Shown piece by piece: positions 44,244-52,942 of a stretch of DNA of 64,000 nucleotides. The position numbers and the translations under genes were made by a program. Under the pieces are notes generated by a model, which saw only the letters and a list, made by a program, of their open reading frames with translations, was not told where the DNA came from and ran no database searches. Within the stretch, counting starts at the first letter, position 1, and each line of letters starts with the position of its first letter. Origin of the DNA: Synechococcus sp. CCY 0621 (GTDB lineage Bacteria > Cyanobacteriota > Cyanobacteriia > PCC-6307 > Cyanobiaceae); assembly GCF_019038465.1 (NCBI RefSeq), contig NZ_JAFKRH010000015.1:1-64000 (forward strand). The letters run 5' to 3'.

Positions 44244-45835
44244 CCTCGCGCTGGCCGCCGGCCTGGTGGGACGGCGCCCTGGCGGGGGAGATCCTGCAGC
44301 GCAGCGGCGAACACCTGCTGCTGGTGGGCAGCGCCATCGGCCTGGCCCTGGCGATCAGCCTGCCGCTGGGCCTGTGGATCAGCCGCCGGCCCCGCTGGGC
44401 CGGGCCGGTGCTGGCCCTGGCCAGCACGGTGCAGACGGTGCCGAGCCTGGCGATCTTCGGCCTGCTGCTCACTGTGCCGCTGCTGGGGGGCATCGGCACC
44501 ACACCGGCGATCGTGGCCCTCACCCTCTACGCCCTGCTGCCCCTGCTGCGGGGTCTGGTCACCGGCCTGGCCCAGGTACCTCCGGGGCTGAAGCAGGCCG
44601 GGCAGGCCCTCGGACTCAGCGGCCGCCAGGTGCTGCTGCGGGTGGAGTTGCCCCTGGCCCTGCCCACCCTGATGGCCGGCCTCCGGGTCGCCACGGTGAT
44701 CGGCGTCGGGGTGGCCACGATCGCCGCCGCCATCGGCGCCGGCGGCCTGGGGGTGTTCATCTTCCGGGGCATCGCCACGGTGAACAACGGCTTGATCCTG
44801 GCCGGGGCCCTGCCGGCGGCCGCCATCGCCCTGCTGGCCGACGGCGGCCTGGGGTTGCTGGAACGGCGGCTGGCCCAGCCCCGCGCCAAGGGTCCCAGCG
44901 GCGGGCGGCGACGGCTGCTGCGGCTCGCCTGGGCTCTGGCGGGCCTGGCCCTGGGGGCCGTGCTGGCGCTGCGGCTGCTGCCGCCCGCCAACACAGGCAC
45001 GGTGCGGATCGGCAGCAAGAGCTTCACCGAGCAGCTGATCCTGGGGGAACTGCTGGCCCAGCAGATCGAGGCCGCCACCCCGTTGAAGGTGCAGCGCGAC
45101 TTCGGCCTGGGGGGCACCGGCCTGATCCACGCCGCCGTGCGCAGCGGCCGCATCGACGGCTATGTGGAGTACACCGGCACCGCCTGGACCACCCTGCTGG
45201 ACCAGCCCCCGCCACCACCGGACACGCCCGATCCGGCGCGGCGGGTGTTTGAGGAAACGCGCCGGCTCTATGGCGAACGCTTCGGGCTCACCGTGTTCCC
45301 CTCGCTGGGCTTCGAGAACAGCTTCGCGATCCTGGTGCGCCGCGCCGAAGCCCGGCGGCTGGGGATCACCACGATCAGCGAAGCGGCCCCCCACACCCCC
45401 AGCTGGCGGGCTGGCTTCGGCTACGAATTCCTCAACCGGCCGGATGGCTTCAGCGGCCTGGCCCGGCGCTATGGGCTGCGCTTCGCCCAGCCGCCCGAGG
45501 CCATGGATCTGGGTCTCACCTACCGGGCCCTGGCCGAGGGGCGCGTCGACCTGATCGCCGGCGACACCACCAACGGTCTGATCCCCGCCCTCGACCTGCA
45601 GCAGCTCCGGGACGACCGCCACTACTTCCCGCCCTACGACGCGGTGCCGGTGTTCAACGCCGCCAGCCTGCAGCGGCGCCCGGAGCTGGTGCCCGTGATC
45701 GACGCCCTGGCCGGCCGGATCTCCGCCGCCACGATACAGCGCCTCAATGCCCAGGTCGACCTCGACGGCCTGGGCGTCGCCGAGGTGGTGCGCCGCTGGC
45801 GGCTTCAGCAGGCCGGGGCGACCGGGGCCGGCTGA
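44240..45835 (+). CDS. Osmoprotectant ABC transporter permease-substrate-binding fusion (OpuB-type)
   Basis: A 531-residue fusion. Residues ~20-215 are the permease, with five to six spans and the EAA-like loop (LKQAGQALGLSGRQVLLRVE, then PLALPTLMAGLR). Residues ~255-525 are an OpuAC/OsmF-type binding domain (RIGSKSFTEQLILGELLAQQ, then YVEYTGTAWTTLL and LTYRALAEGRVDLIAGDTTN) anchored by the helix just before it. It would bind a quaternary amine such as glycine betaine or choline. No cognate ATPase gene is in this window. Confidence 0.87.
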   Translation: MTSRWPPAWWDGALAGEILQRSGEHLLLVGSAIGLALAISLPLGLWISRRPRWAGPVLALASTVQTVPSLAIFGLLLTVPLLGGIGTTPAIVALTLYALLPLLRGLVTGLAQVPPGLKQAGQALGLSGRQVLLRVELPLALPTLMAGLRVATVIGVGVATIAAAIGAGGLGVFIFRGIATVNNGLILAGALPAAAIALLADGGLGLLERRLAQPRAKGPSGGRRRLLRLAWALAGLALGAVLALRLLPPANTGTVRIGSKSFTEQLILGELLAQQIEAATPLKVQRDFGLGGTGLIHAAVRSGRIDGYVEYTGTAWTTLLDQPPPPPDTPDPARRVFEETRRLYGERFGLTVFPSLGFENSFAILVRRAEARRLGITTISEAAPHTPSWRAGFGYEFLNRPDGFSGLARRYGLRFAQPPEAMDLGLTYRALAEGRVDLIAGDTTNGLIPALDLQQLRDDRHYFPPYDAVPVFNAASLQRRPELVPVIDALAGRISAATIQRLNAQVDLDGLGVAEVVRRWRLQQAGATGAG

Positions 45836-46323
45836 ACCTCCTGATCGTTGCCGGCGGCGGGCCCGGGGCGCCGAAACACCAGCACGGGCAGGTCGGTGTG
45901 GGTCAGCACCTGCTGGGTCTCGCTGCCCAGCAGCAGCCCGGCCAGGCCGCGGCGGCCGTGGGAGGCCATGAAGATCAGGTCGCAGCCGTGGCGGTTGGCG
46001 GCCTCGATGATCGCCTCGTAGACGACCGGGTGATTGCCGACGGCCGTGTCGCAGTCGACGCCGGCCTCCTCCGCCATCCCCCGGGCCCGCTCCAGCAGCG
46101 CGGCCGCGTAAGCCCGCTCCGCCTTGCCGAACTGCTCCACCACGGCGGGGTCGAGCAACACCGGATCACCGTAGATCGACGCCTGCGGCGGCATCGCCAG
46201 GTTGGCGAGGGCGTGGAAGAAGGTGATGGTGGCCCCGGTCTCGCGGGCGTAGCTCACCGCCCGGCGGATGGTGCCATCGGAGAGATCGGAGCCGTCGGTG
46301 GGCACCAGCAGGTGACGGAACAT
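45805..46323 (-). CDS. Universal stress protein (UspA family)
   Basis: A 172-residue protein. LLVPTDGSDLSDGTIRRAVS opens the Rossmann-like fold. LIFMASHGRRGLAGLLLGSE with TQQVLTHTDLPVLVFR gives the ATP-binding G2xG9GS-type motif, so it is probably of the ATP-binding class. The start is ATG 46323. The tail overlaps the OpuB-type gene by 31 bp antisense. Confidence 0.9.
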   Translation of the reverse strand: MFRHLLVPTDGSDLSDGTIRRAVSYARETGATITFFHALANLAMPPQASIYGDPVLLDPAVVEQFGKAERAYAAALLERARGMAEEAGVDCDTAVGNHPVVYEAIIEAANRHGCDLIFMASHGRRGLAGLLLGSETQQVLTHTDLPVLVFRRPGPAAGNDQEVQPAPVAPAC

Positions 46324-46333
46324 CGGCCTCGCC

Positions 46334-47083
46334 TCATGCGCGCTGGGGTGACCTCCATGATCGCCCGGCAGCCATGACCACACCCGCCCCGGCGAGGCGC
46401 CGCTCCACCCGTCGCGCCAGCTCCGGGGCCAACCGGCCCCGATCGAGGCCGGCCAGGTCCGTCAATCCCTCCGGCAGACGGGCCAGCAGATCCACGGCCG
46501 TCGCCGCCAGAGCGGGATCGAGATCTCCGATGAGGTGGCGCAGGGTCTGCCGTAGGGGAGCCGCCGGCCAGGCGGCGAGCCCCACCGCCAGCCCCTCAAG
46601 GGCCGCGCGGCGCTGCTGCAGCGGCAGGGGGGCCAGGACCCGTTGGCGCAACAGCTGGAAATCCTCGGGATCGCGCTGGTGGCCCAGCAGCGGCAACAGA
46701 ACAGCCATCCTGTCGATGGACCCATTCCCAGCGGCCACCGGCGCGTCAGTGACCTCCCCTGGCAAGGGGAGGGCCTGCCGCAGCAAGGCCCTGCAGCGTC
46801 GGTCACGGATCCGGCCGATCAGGCTCAGCAAGGCGGGATCCGCCTCCGGTTCGGCCAGCCACCAGGCCAGTAATCGGCTCGCCGCGGCGCCATCGAGCCG
46901 CCCGGCCAGCGCCGCGAGCAGATCGGCATCGGGCACCAGGCCGTGGCCCTCGATCGCCTCCAGCCAGGGCTCCAGATCGAGGCCGTCCTGACCGCGCAGA
47001 CGCCGCAGCCAGGGCCAGCGATCGGGGCTGCCGGCTGGAGGCAGGTGCTGGGGCAGGGCCAGGAAAGGAGGCTGCCGGGTCAA
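46334..47083 (-). CDS. HEAT-repeat-like protein near nirA
   Basis: A 249-residue helical protein with repeated Leu/Ala/Arg-rich helices (ALLRQALPLPGEV, ALEGLAVGLAAWPAAPLRQT, ATAVDLLARLPEGL), like HEAT or armadillo repeats that mediate protein contacts. The start is chosen at TTG 47083, with GGAGG seven bases upstream; the frame continues further without a better start. It is on the nirA strand, but a plus-strand gene lies between. No enzyme motif is seen. Confidence 0.6.
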   Translation of the reverse strand: MTRQPPFLALPQHLPPAGSPDRWPWLRRLRGQDGLDLEPWLEAIEGHGLVPDADLLAALAGRLDGAAASRLLAWWLAEPEADPALLSLIGRIRDRRCRALLRQALPLPGEVTDAPVAAGNGSIDRMAVLLPLLGHQRDPEDFQLLRQRVLAPLPLQQRRAALEGLAVGLAAWPAAPLRQTLRHLIGDLDPALAATAVDLLARLPEGLTDLAGLDRGRLAPELARRVERRLAGAGVVMAAGRSWRSPQRA

Positions 47084-47260
47084 GGATGAACCTCCCGGGA
47101 CCACCGCGAGCCGCCAGCAGCTCCGCCCGATCCACCGGCTTGCCGGGCAGGGCCAGCCTCCCCATGAACGGTCGCCATTGATACGTTTAATGCCCCAGTC
47201 CAGGGGTGTGGAGGCCCCAGGGCTACAACGAAGGCAGTCCATTCGCAGGGCAGGCGTCCC

Positions 47261-47692
47261 ATGGCCTTCAGCGGAACCGATGCCATCTCCCACCCCCCCA
47301 GCCGACGGCAACGGGCCGAGACGCGGCGATGGGGCCGGCCCAGCGAGACGCCGCGAACGCTCGGGCCTGTTGAGCAGAAAGAACGCCAGCTGCTGCTGAC
47401 ACTGGTGGCCCAGTTGGCCGACGCCCAGTTCATCAGGGCCGACAGGGATCGGGCGGCCCAGCTCTGGCAGGAAGTGGCGGCCCTGGAGATTGATCCCGAA
47501 CGGGTCATCCGGCTTCTTTACGGAGGGCAGGATCTGAAGGACAGGGCCACGCTGGCCATGCTGGACCGTGGCTGGCACCCGGAGGTTCCCCGGGGCAGGC
47601 GTTTCCCCTGGGGCAGCCGAGCCCTCAGGCGAGGGTCGTCCGCCGCCGGGCGCCGAAACGTTCCACCAGCAGCGCTTCCAGCACGTCGCTGA
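47261..47692 (+). CDS. Hypothetical protein overlapping the 3' end of nirA
   Basis: A 143-residue protein. Residues ~37-90 are convincing (LGPVEQKERQLLLTLVAQLA, then FIRADRDRAAQLWQEVAALE), a helical bundle. The last 23 codons run antisense into the nirA 3' end. The family is not recognised, though the acidic-basic helix pattern and clean frame argue for a real gene. Confidence 0.5.
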   Translation: MAFSGTDAISHPPSRRQRAETRRWGRPSETPRTLGPVEQKERQLLLTLVAQLADAQFIRADRDRAAQLWQEVAALEIDPERVIRLLYGGQDLKDRATLAMLDRGWHPEVPRGRRFPWGSRALRRGSSAAGRRNVPPAALPARR

Positions 47693-49217
47693 GCTCACTG
47701 AGAGGAACACCCTTCTCGTGCAGTTCGGCCAGCCGTGGCTCCTGGCCCATCGACCCGCCCAGGAAGATCTTCGCCGCCTCCACCATCAGACCGTCCTGGC
47801 GGGCCTTGGCGCCCATCAGGCCGATCTGGCCCATGTAGGGCTGGCCGCAGGCATTGGGACAGCCGGTCCAGTGGGTACGCACCGCCTGGGGAAGCTCCAG
47901 GCGACGCTCCAGCTCATCGATCACGGCCTGGGCGGTGCTCTTGGTGGGGATCAGGGCGAAGCTGCAGTAGCGGCTGCCCGTGCAGCTGACCGCTTCAGCC
48001 TGAAGGGGCCCCGGCTCGAGCCGGAAACGCTGCAGCAGGGGCTCGGCCCGCAGGGCCCCCAGCCGGTGGTCCGGGACATCGACGATCAGCACGTTCTGGG
48101 CTTCGGTGAAGCGCAGCTCGCCGCTGCCGTAATCGCGGGCCAGGCGCGCCAGTTCCAGCATCTGCTCCGCATCCAGGCGCCCCATCGGCACGTGCAGGCC
48201 CGCCCAGTGGCATCCCTCCTGCTTCTGGGCCTGCAGGCCCAGGCCATCGCGGGGCGCCCGGCTCACCAGATGGCGGCCATCGTGGGGCAGCACCGCTGAG
48301 GCCGGCACCCCGGCCAGCCGGGCATAGCCCTCGATCACGGCGGTGCGATAGGGCTCCAGCCCCAGGCTGTCGATCAGATACATCAGCCGGCTCTTGTTGC
48401 GCTGCACCCGGTTGCCATGGATCTCGTAGTGCTGCAGGAGGGCCAGGGTGAAATCGGCCAGCTGATCGCCCCGCAGCCACACCCCCAGGGGAATCGCCAG
48501 TTCGTTGCGCTGGGCCGAGAAGAAGCCGCCCACCATCACCGTGAAGCCGAGCGGCGCTGCCGGGTCCTGCGGGTGGGGCGCGGGCAGGAAGGCGAGGTCG
48601 TTGTGCAACAGGAAACTGTCGGGAGCGCCACCCACGGCCACGTTGAACTTGCGCGGCAGGTTGCGGGGCCCGTCAACGGCCAGCAGGCGCGCCTGGATGG
48701 CCGTCACCAGGGGACGGGTATCGAGAAATTCCTCCGGATCAATGCCCGCCAGGGGGTTGCCGGTGATGTTGCGGGGGTTGTCGTGGCCGGACTGGCGGCT
48801 GGTGAGCCCGACCTGCTCCAGGGCCTCCATCAGGGGGGCCATGTCCTCCAGCAACAACCCGCGCAGCTGCAGGTTCTGGCGGGTGGTGATGTCGGCGCTG
48901 CCGTGGTCGCCGCAGCGATCCACCACATCGGCCAGCACCTCCAGCTGGTCGGAGCGGATCACCCCGTTGGGCAAGCGCAGCCGCACCATGAAGCGCCCGG
49001 GGGTGACCGGTCGGAAGAAGATGCCCAGCCATTTGAGACGGATGGTGAGGGTGGCCTCGTCGAGGGATTCCCAACCCTGGGCGGCCAGTGCGGCCAGCCG
49101 GGGCTCCAGATCCAGGCCGCAGAGGTCAGCCTTGGCCTGCTCGACCTTGCTGAGGCTGGCCGCTGGCGGGGTGGAGAGCTCGGAACTGGTGCCGGTGCTG
49201 GTGTCGGGGCTGTTCAT
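47625..49217 (-). CDS. nirA: Ferredoxin-nitrite reductase
   Basis: A 530-residue NirA. Two nitrite/sulfite reductase ferredoxin-like half domains (LKWLGIFFRPVTPGRFMVRL) alternate with 4Fe-4S/siroheme domains (DITTRQNLQLRG, then ASGV-like ITGNPLAGID). The cluster cysteines are C412, C418, C453 and C457 (SCTGSRYC and TGCPNACG). It reduces nitrite to ammonium with six electrons from ferredoxin. The start is ATG 49217. It is divergent from the TrpD2-like copy 2 with 209 bp between starts; I saw no perfect GTA-N8-TAC NtcA site there. Confidence 0.96.
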   Translation of the reverse strand: MNSPDTSTGTSSELSTPPAASLSKVEQAKADLCGLDLEPRLAALAAQGWESLDEATLTIRLKWLGIFFRPVTPGRFMVRLRLPNGVIRSDQLEVLADVVDRCGDHGSADITTRQNLQLRGLLLEDMAPLMEALEQVGLTSRQSGHDNPRNITGNPLAGIDPEEFLDTRPLVTAIQARLLAVDGPRNLPRKFNVAVGGAPDSFLLHNDLAFLPAPHPQDPAAPLGFTVMVGGFFSAQRNELAIPLGVWLRGDQLADFTLALLQHYEIHGNRVQRNKSRLMYLIDSLGLEPYRTAVIEGYARLAGVPASAVLPHDGRHLVSRAPRDGLGLQAQKQEGCHWAGLHVPMGRLDAEQMLELARLARDYGSGELRFTEAQNVLIVDVPDHRLGALRAEPLLQRFRLEPGPLQAEAVSCTGSRYCSFALIPTKSTAQAVIDELERRLELPQAVRTHWTGCPNACGQPYMGQIGLMGAKARQDGLMVEAAKIFLGGSMGQEPRLAELHEKGVPLSELSDVLEALLVERFGARRRTTLA

Positions 49218-49426
49218 GTCATGCGAAAACGGCGGTCCGCATGGCCGGCCACACGGAGAATCCCTGCCTGGCAGGAGGACGCAAGCAACCTTGGGGGGTG
49301 GCCTGAAGCCGGGACGCCGATGAGAGCTGCGTCGTCGGAAAGGATCGACTGTTGGGGAGCGCCGAAGGAAGCTGCGCGGACCCACCGACCAACACGCGTT
49401 AGTTTCTTGCATGGAACCGCCCTCCC

Positions 49427-50572
49427 ATGTCGTCACTGCTACCAGAACCGACAAGCCTGGGACCCGACGCTGCATTTCAGGAGGGAACGGTGCCGGCAGG
49501 GGACGCCGCGGAAGAGCGGCGCCAGGTGCGCCTGCGGGCGCTCGGCCCGGAGCGGGCCCGCTTCCGTGAGCTGATCGGCAAAGTGGGCAGCGGCGAACAC
49601 ACCAGCACCGGCCTGGATCGGCAGGAAGCCCGTGAAGCCATGGACCTGATGCTTCAGGGCCTGGTCGATGACGCCCAGATGGGAGCCTTCCTGATCGCCC
49701 ATCGCATCCGTCGCCCCCACCCCACCGAGCTCGCCGGCATGCTCGACAGCTACCGCCAGTTCGGGCCGGTGCTGGAGACACCGGGTCGCCGACCCCTCTG
49801 TTTCGGGGTGCCCTACGACGGCCGCAGCCGGACCGCCCCCCTGCTGCCCCTGGTGGCCCTGGTGCTGGCCAGCGACGACCTGCCAGTGGTGCTGCATGGC
49901 GGGGACCCCATGCCGGTGAAGTTCGGGATCACCCTGGCCGAGCTGTTCGAGGCGATCGGCATCACCTGGAGCGGCCTGCCACTCAGCATGGTCCAGCAAC
50001 GCCTCGATCGCCATGGGCTGGCCCTGACCCACCAGCCCGACCATTTCCCCTGGGCCGAGCGGCTGGTGCCGGTGAGGGATGCCATCGGCAAACGCCCGCC
50101 GGTGGCGAGCCTCGAGCTGCTGTGGACACCGCACCGGGGTGATCACCTGCTGGTGAGCGGCTTTGTGCACCCACCCACGGAGACCCGCGCCTGGCAGGCC
50201 CTGCAGGACGGTGGGGAAGCCGACCTGCTGACGGTGAAAGGACTGGAGGGCTCCACCGACCTGCCCACCTCCCGCGCCGGCATCACCGCCCGGGTGCGCC
50301 AGGGCGTGCCCGAACGGATCCTGCTCCACCCGCGCGACCATGGCATCGCCACTGCCGAGGTGGCCTGGGAGAACCTGGAGATGTGGCGGGCGCAGGCGAT
50401 GGCCGCGCTCTGCGGGGAAGGACCCCTGGCACCGGCGTTGCGCTGGAACGTGGCGGCCTACCTGTGGTTCGCCGGGCGCTGCGAGCGCCTCGAGGAGGCC
50501 CTGGAACGGGCCACGGGCCTGCTTCTGGCCGGCAGCGGCGAACGCCTGCGCCGGCAACTTCCGAATCGGTAA
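49427..50572 (+). CDS. TrpD2-like glycosyltransferase family 3 protein (copy 2)
   Basis: A 381-residue paralogue of the protein at 39107-40261. Shared blocks include QMGAFLIAHRIRRPHP, FGVPYDGRSRTAPLLPLVAL, VLHGGDPMPVKFGITLAE and AERLVPVRDAIGKRPPVASL. It lacks the GTGGD PRPP loop. Its place between nirA (divergent) and nrtA suggests a role linked to nitrate or nitrite use, but no reaction is known; a nucleic-acid-binding or regulatory role, as for TrpD2, is possible. Confidence 0.82.
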   Translation: MSSLLPEPTSLGPDAAFQEGTVPAGDAAEERRQVRLRALGPERARFRELIGKVGSGEHTSTGLDRQEAREAMDLMLQGLVDDAQMGAFLIAHRIRRPHPTELAGMLDSYRQFGPVLETPGRRPLCFGVPYDGRSRTAPLLPLVALVLASDDLPVVLHGGDPMPVKFGITLAELFEAIGITWSGLPLSMVQQRLDRHGLALTHQPDHFPWAERLVPVRDAIGKRPPVASLELLWTPHRGDHLLVSGFVHPPTETRAWQALQDGGEADLLTVKGLEGSTDLPTSRAGITARVRQGVPERILLHPRDHGIATAEVAWENLEMWRAQAMAALCGEGPLAPALRWNVAAYLWFAGRCERLEEALERATGLLLAGSGERLRRQLPNR

Positions 50573-50697
50573 CCGACGCGACTCTTGAGGGGGCTGTTGG
50601 CGTGGTCTCTTTATCTGTGGTTGGTCAGCCTGCGCGCCAGCTCTTCAACTCTTCGCCAGCGCGGTGCCCTTTGTTGTGAGGCCCGTCCTGAGAAAAC

Positions 50698-50715
50698 ATG
50701 CACCTGAAGGTGCAT
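50698..50715. promoter_or_regulatory. Palindrome in the nrtA leader
   Basis: ATGCACCT and AGGTGCAT face each other across GA, 34 bp before the nrtA ATG. In RNA this would be a 7-bp stem with a TGAA loop; in DNA it is a good dimer-binding operator. The 177-bp leader shows no perfect GTA-N8-TAC NtcA box. Confidence 0.45.
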
Positions 50716-50749
50716 TCCTCCGGTCCTCTCTGGCTCTCCCTCCGGCTTC

Positions 50750-52063
50750 ATGTCGAATCTTTCCCGTCGTCAATTTCTGATCACCGCCGCCGGCACCACG
50801 GCCGGAGCCATCTGGCTGAGTGCCTGTGGCAGCAAGCCATCCAGCACCAGTTCGGCCCCTGCCGCCTCCGACGCCGGCGGCGACACTGAGGTGAAGGGTG
50901 CCACCCTTGGCTTCATCGCCCTGACGGATGCCTCACCCCTGATCATCGCCAAGGAAAAGGGCTTCTTTGCCAAGCACGGCATGCCCGATGTGAAGGTCAT
51001 CAAGCAGACCTCCTGGGCCGCCACCCGCGACAACCTGGAACTAGGCGCCGAACGCGGTGGCATCGATGGGGCTCACATTCTCACCCCAATGCCCTATCTG
51101 CTCACGGCAGGGACGATCACCAAGAGCTCCCAGCCATTGCCGATGTACATCCTGGCGCGGCTCAATGTGAATGGTCAGGGACTTTCCCTCTCCAATGAAT
51201 TTCTCAAGGAGAAAGTCACCATCAGCGATCCCAAGATCAAGGCGATCGCTGATCGCAAGAAAGCCGGCGGCAAGCTGCTCAAAGCAGCCGTGACGTTCCC
51301 TGGGGGCACCCACGACCTCTGGATGCGTTATTGGCTGTCCGCCAACGGCGTCGACCCCAACACCGAAGCCGACTTGGTGGTGGTACCTCCGGCCCAGATG
51401 ATCGCCAACCTGCAGACGGGCACCATGGACACCTTCTGCGTGGGAGAACCCTGGAATCAGCGGGCTGTCAACAAGAAGATCGGCTACACCGGCGCCATCA
51501 CGGGCGAGCTCTGGAAGGATCATCCCGAGAAAGCCTTCTCGATCCGCGCCGACTGGGCAGACAAGAACCCAAAGGCCACCATGGCCATGTTGAAGGCCGT
51601 GCAGGAAGCCCAGATCTGGTGCCAAGACCCGGCCAACCTGGATGAACTCTGTGAGATCACCTCAAAGGATAAATACTTCAAAACAAGTGTCGAAGACATC
51701 AAACCACGCCTGGCCGGCACCTTTGACTACGGAGATGGTCGCAGCGTTACCGATTCGCCACTGCGGATGCACTTCTGGCAGGACACCAACTCCCACTCTT
51801 TCCCCTACAAGAGCCATGATCTCTGGTTCCTCACAGAAGATATCCGCTGGGGTTACCTACCACAAAACACTGATACCAAAGCGCTGATCGACAAGGTCAA
51901 CCGATCGGATCTCTGGAAAGAAGCCGCCAAGGCCATCGGTCAGGAAAAAGCCATTCCCGCCAGCGACTCACGCGGCAAGGAAACCTTCTTCGATGGAGTT
52001 GTTTTCGACCCCGAGGATCCCAAGGCCTATCTCGCCAGCCTGAAGATCAAAGCGCTGAAGTAA
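50750..52063 (+). CDS. nrtA: Nitrate/nitrite-binding lipoprotein NrtA
   Basis: A 437-residue lipoprotein. A twin-Arg-like start (SRRQFLITAAG) and lipobox LSAC, with acylated C26, place it on the outer face of the inner membrane. The binding domain shows TLGFIALTDASPLIIAKEKG, FPGGTHDLWMRYWLSANGV and GTMDTFCVGEPWN, as in NrtA/CmpA. It captures nitrate and nitrite for NrtBCD. The leader carries a palindrome 34 bp upstream. Confidence 0.95.
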   Translation: MSNLSRRQFLITAAGTTAGAIWLSACGSKPSSTSSAPAASDAGGDTEVKGATLGFIALTDASPLIIAKEKGFFAKHGMPDVKVIKQTSWAATRDNLELGAERGGIDGAHILTPMPYLLTAGTITKSSQPLPMYILARLNVNGQGLSLSNEFLKEKVTISDPKIKAIADRKKAGGKLLKAAVTFPGGTHDLWMRYWLSANGVDPNTEADLVVVPPAQMIANLQTGTMDTFCVGEPWNQRAVNKKIGYTGAITGELWKDHPEKAFSIRADWADKNPKATMAMLKAVQEAQIWCQDPANLDELCEITSKDKYFKTSVEDIKPRLAGTFDYGDGRSVTDSPLRMHFWQDTNSHSFPYKSHDLWFLTEDIRWGYLPQNTDTKALIDKVNRSDLWKEAAKAIGQEKAIPASDSRGKETFFDGVVFDPEDPKAYLASLKIKALK

Positions 52064-52106
52064 GCCTACATTCCACTTTGTTCACTTTCAGACCTAGCCT
52101 TTCATC

Positions 52107-52940
52107 ATGAGTGTTGCAACGTCCAGAGGCCTACAGGCCCGCAAGGCTCCCTGGGCACCATTGGCCAAAAGGGCCACTCCCTACATCGTTTGTGTGGGCG
52201 GTTTTCTGATTGCCTGGCAGATTCTCTCGGTCATCCTCGGTGAAGCCCGGCTTCCCGGCCCGATTAACGTGGTCGTGCAGACATGGGACCCTTACATCAG
52301 CCAGCCGTTCTACGACGACGGCGGGACCAGCAAGGGACTGGGCTGGCAGATTCTGATCTCTCTACAGCGTGTGGCAATTGGCTACAGCCTCTCTGCCGTC
52401 GTAGGCATCGCGATCGGTGGGATGCTCGGCATGAGTCGTTTCATTGGCACGGGCTTTGATCCCGTGGTTCAAGTGCTGCGGACGGTTCCACCCCTGGCCT
52501 GGTTCCCCATTTCTTTGATGGTCTTTCAGGATGCCAATACCTCCGCCGTTTTTGTGATTTTCATCACAGCCATCTGGCCCATCATTATCAACACAGCCGT
52601 TGGCATACGCGAGATTCCGCAAGATTACACCAACGTTGCCCGTGTATTGAAATTGCGCAAAGGTGCTTACATCAGAGAGATTGTCATTCCCGCCACAGTC
52701 CCCTACGTCTTTACCGGTCTGCGCATTGCCGTAGGTCTGGCATGGCTGGCCATCGTTGCCGCCGAGATGCTCAAGGCTGATGGGGGGATTGGCTACTTTA
52801 TCTGGGATGCCTACAACGCTGGTGGAGATTCCAGCTCCAGCCAGATCGTTCTTGCCATTATCTATGTAGGCATCGTTGGCCTGCTCCTCGATCGCCTTGT
52901 AGCCTTCGCCGGGCGCAAGTTCAGCAAAGGAGCCGCCTGA
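52107..52940 (+). CDS. nrtB: Nitrate ABC transporter permease NrtB
   Basis: A 277-residue permease with about six spans. The EAA motif region is YTNVARVLKLRKGAYIREIV with PATVPYVFTGLRI, and LRTVPPLAWFPISLMVF is typical of the SsuC/TauC/NrtB group. It forms the channel with NrtC and NrtD. It starts 43 bp after nrtA and ends 2 bp before nrtC. Confidence 0.95.
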   Translation: MSVATSRGLQARKAPWAPLAKRATPYIVCVGGFLIAWQILSVILGEARLPGPINVVVQTWDPYISQPFYDDGGTSKGLGWQILISLQRVAIGYSLSAVVGIAIGGMLGMSRFIGTGFDPVVQVLRTVPPLAWFPISLMVFQDANTSAVFVIFITAIWPIIINTAVGIREIPQDYTNVARVLKLRKGAYIREIVIPATVPYVFTGLRIAVGLAWLAIVAAEMLKADGGIGYFIWDAYNAGGDSSSSQIVLAIIYVGIVGLLLDRLVAFAGRKFSKGAA

Positions 52941-52942
52941 GC

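Noticed and set aside
49218-49426. NtcA box in the nirA divergent promoter region
   Set aside because: I found no GTA-N8-TAC match by eye; a degenerate site cannot be excluded without a matrix scan.
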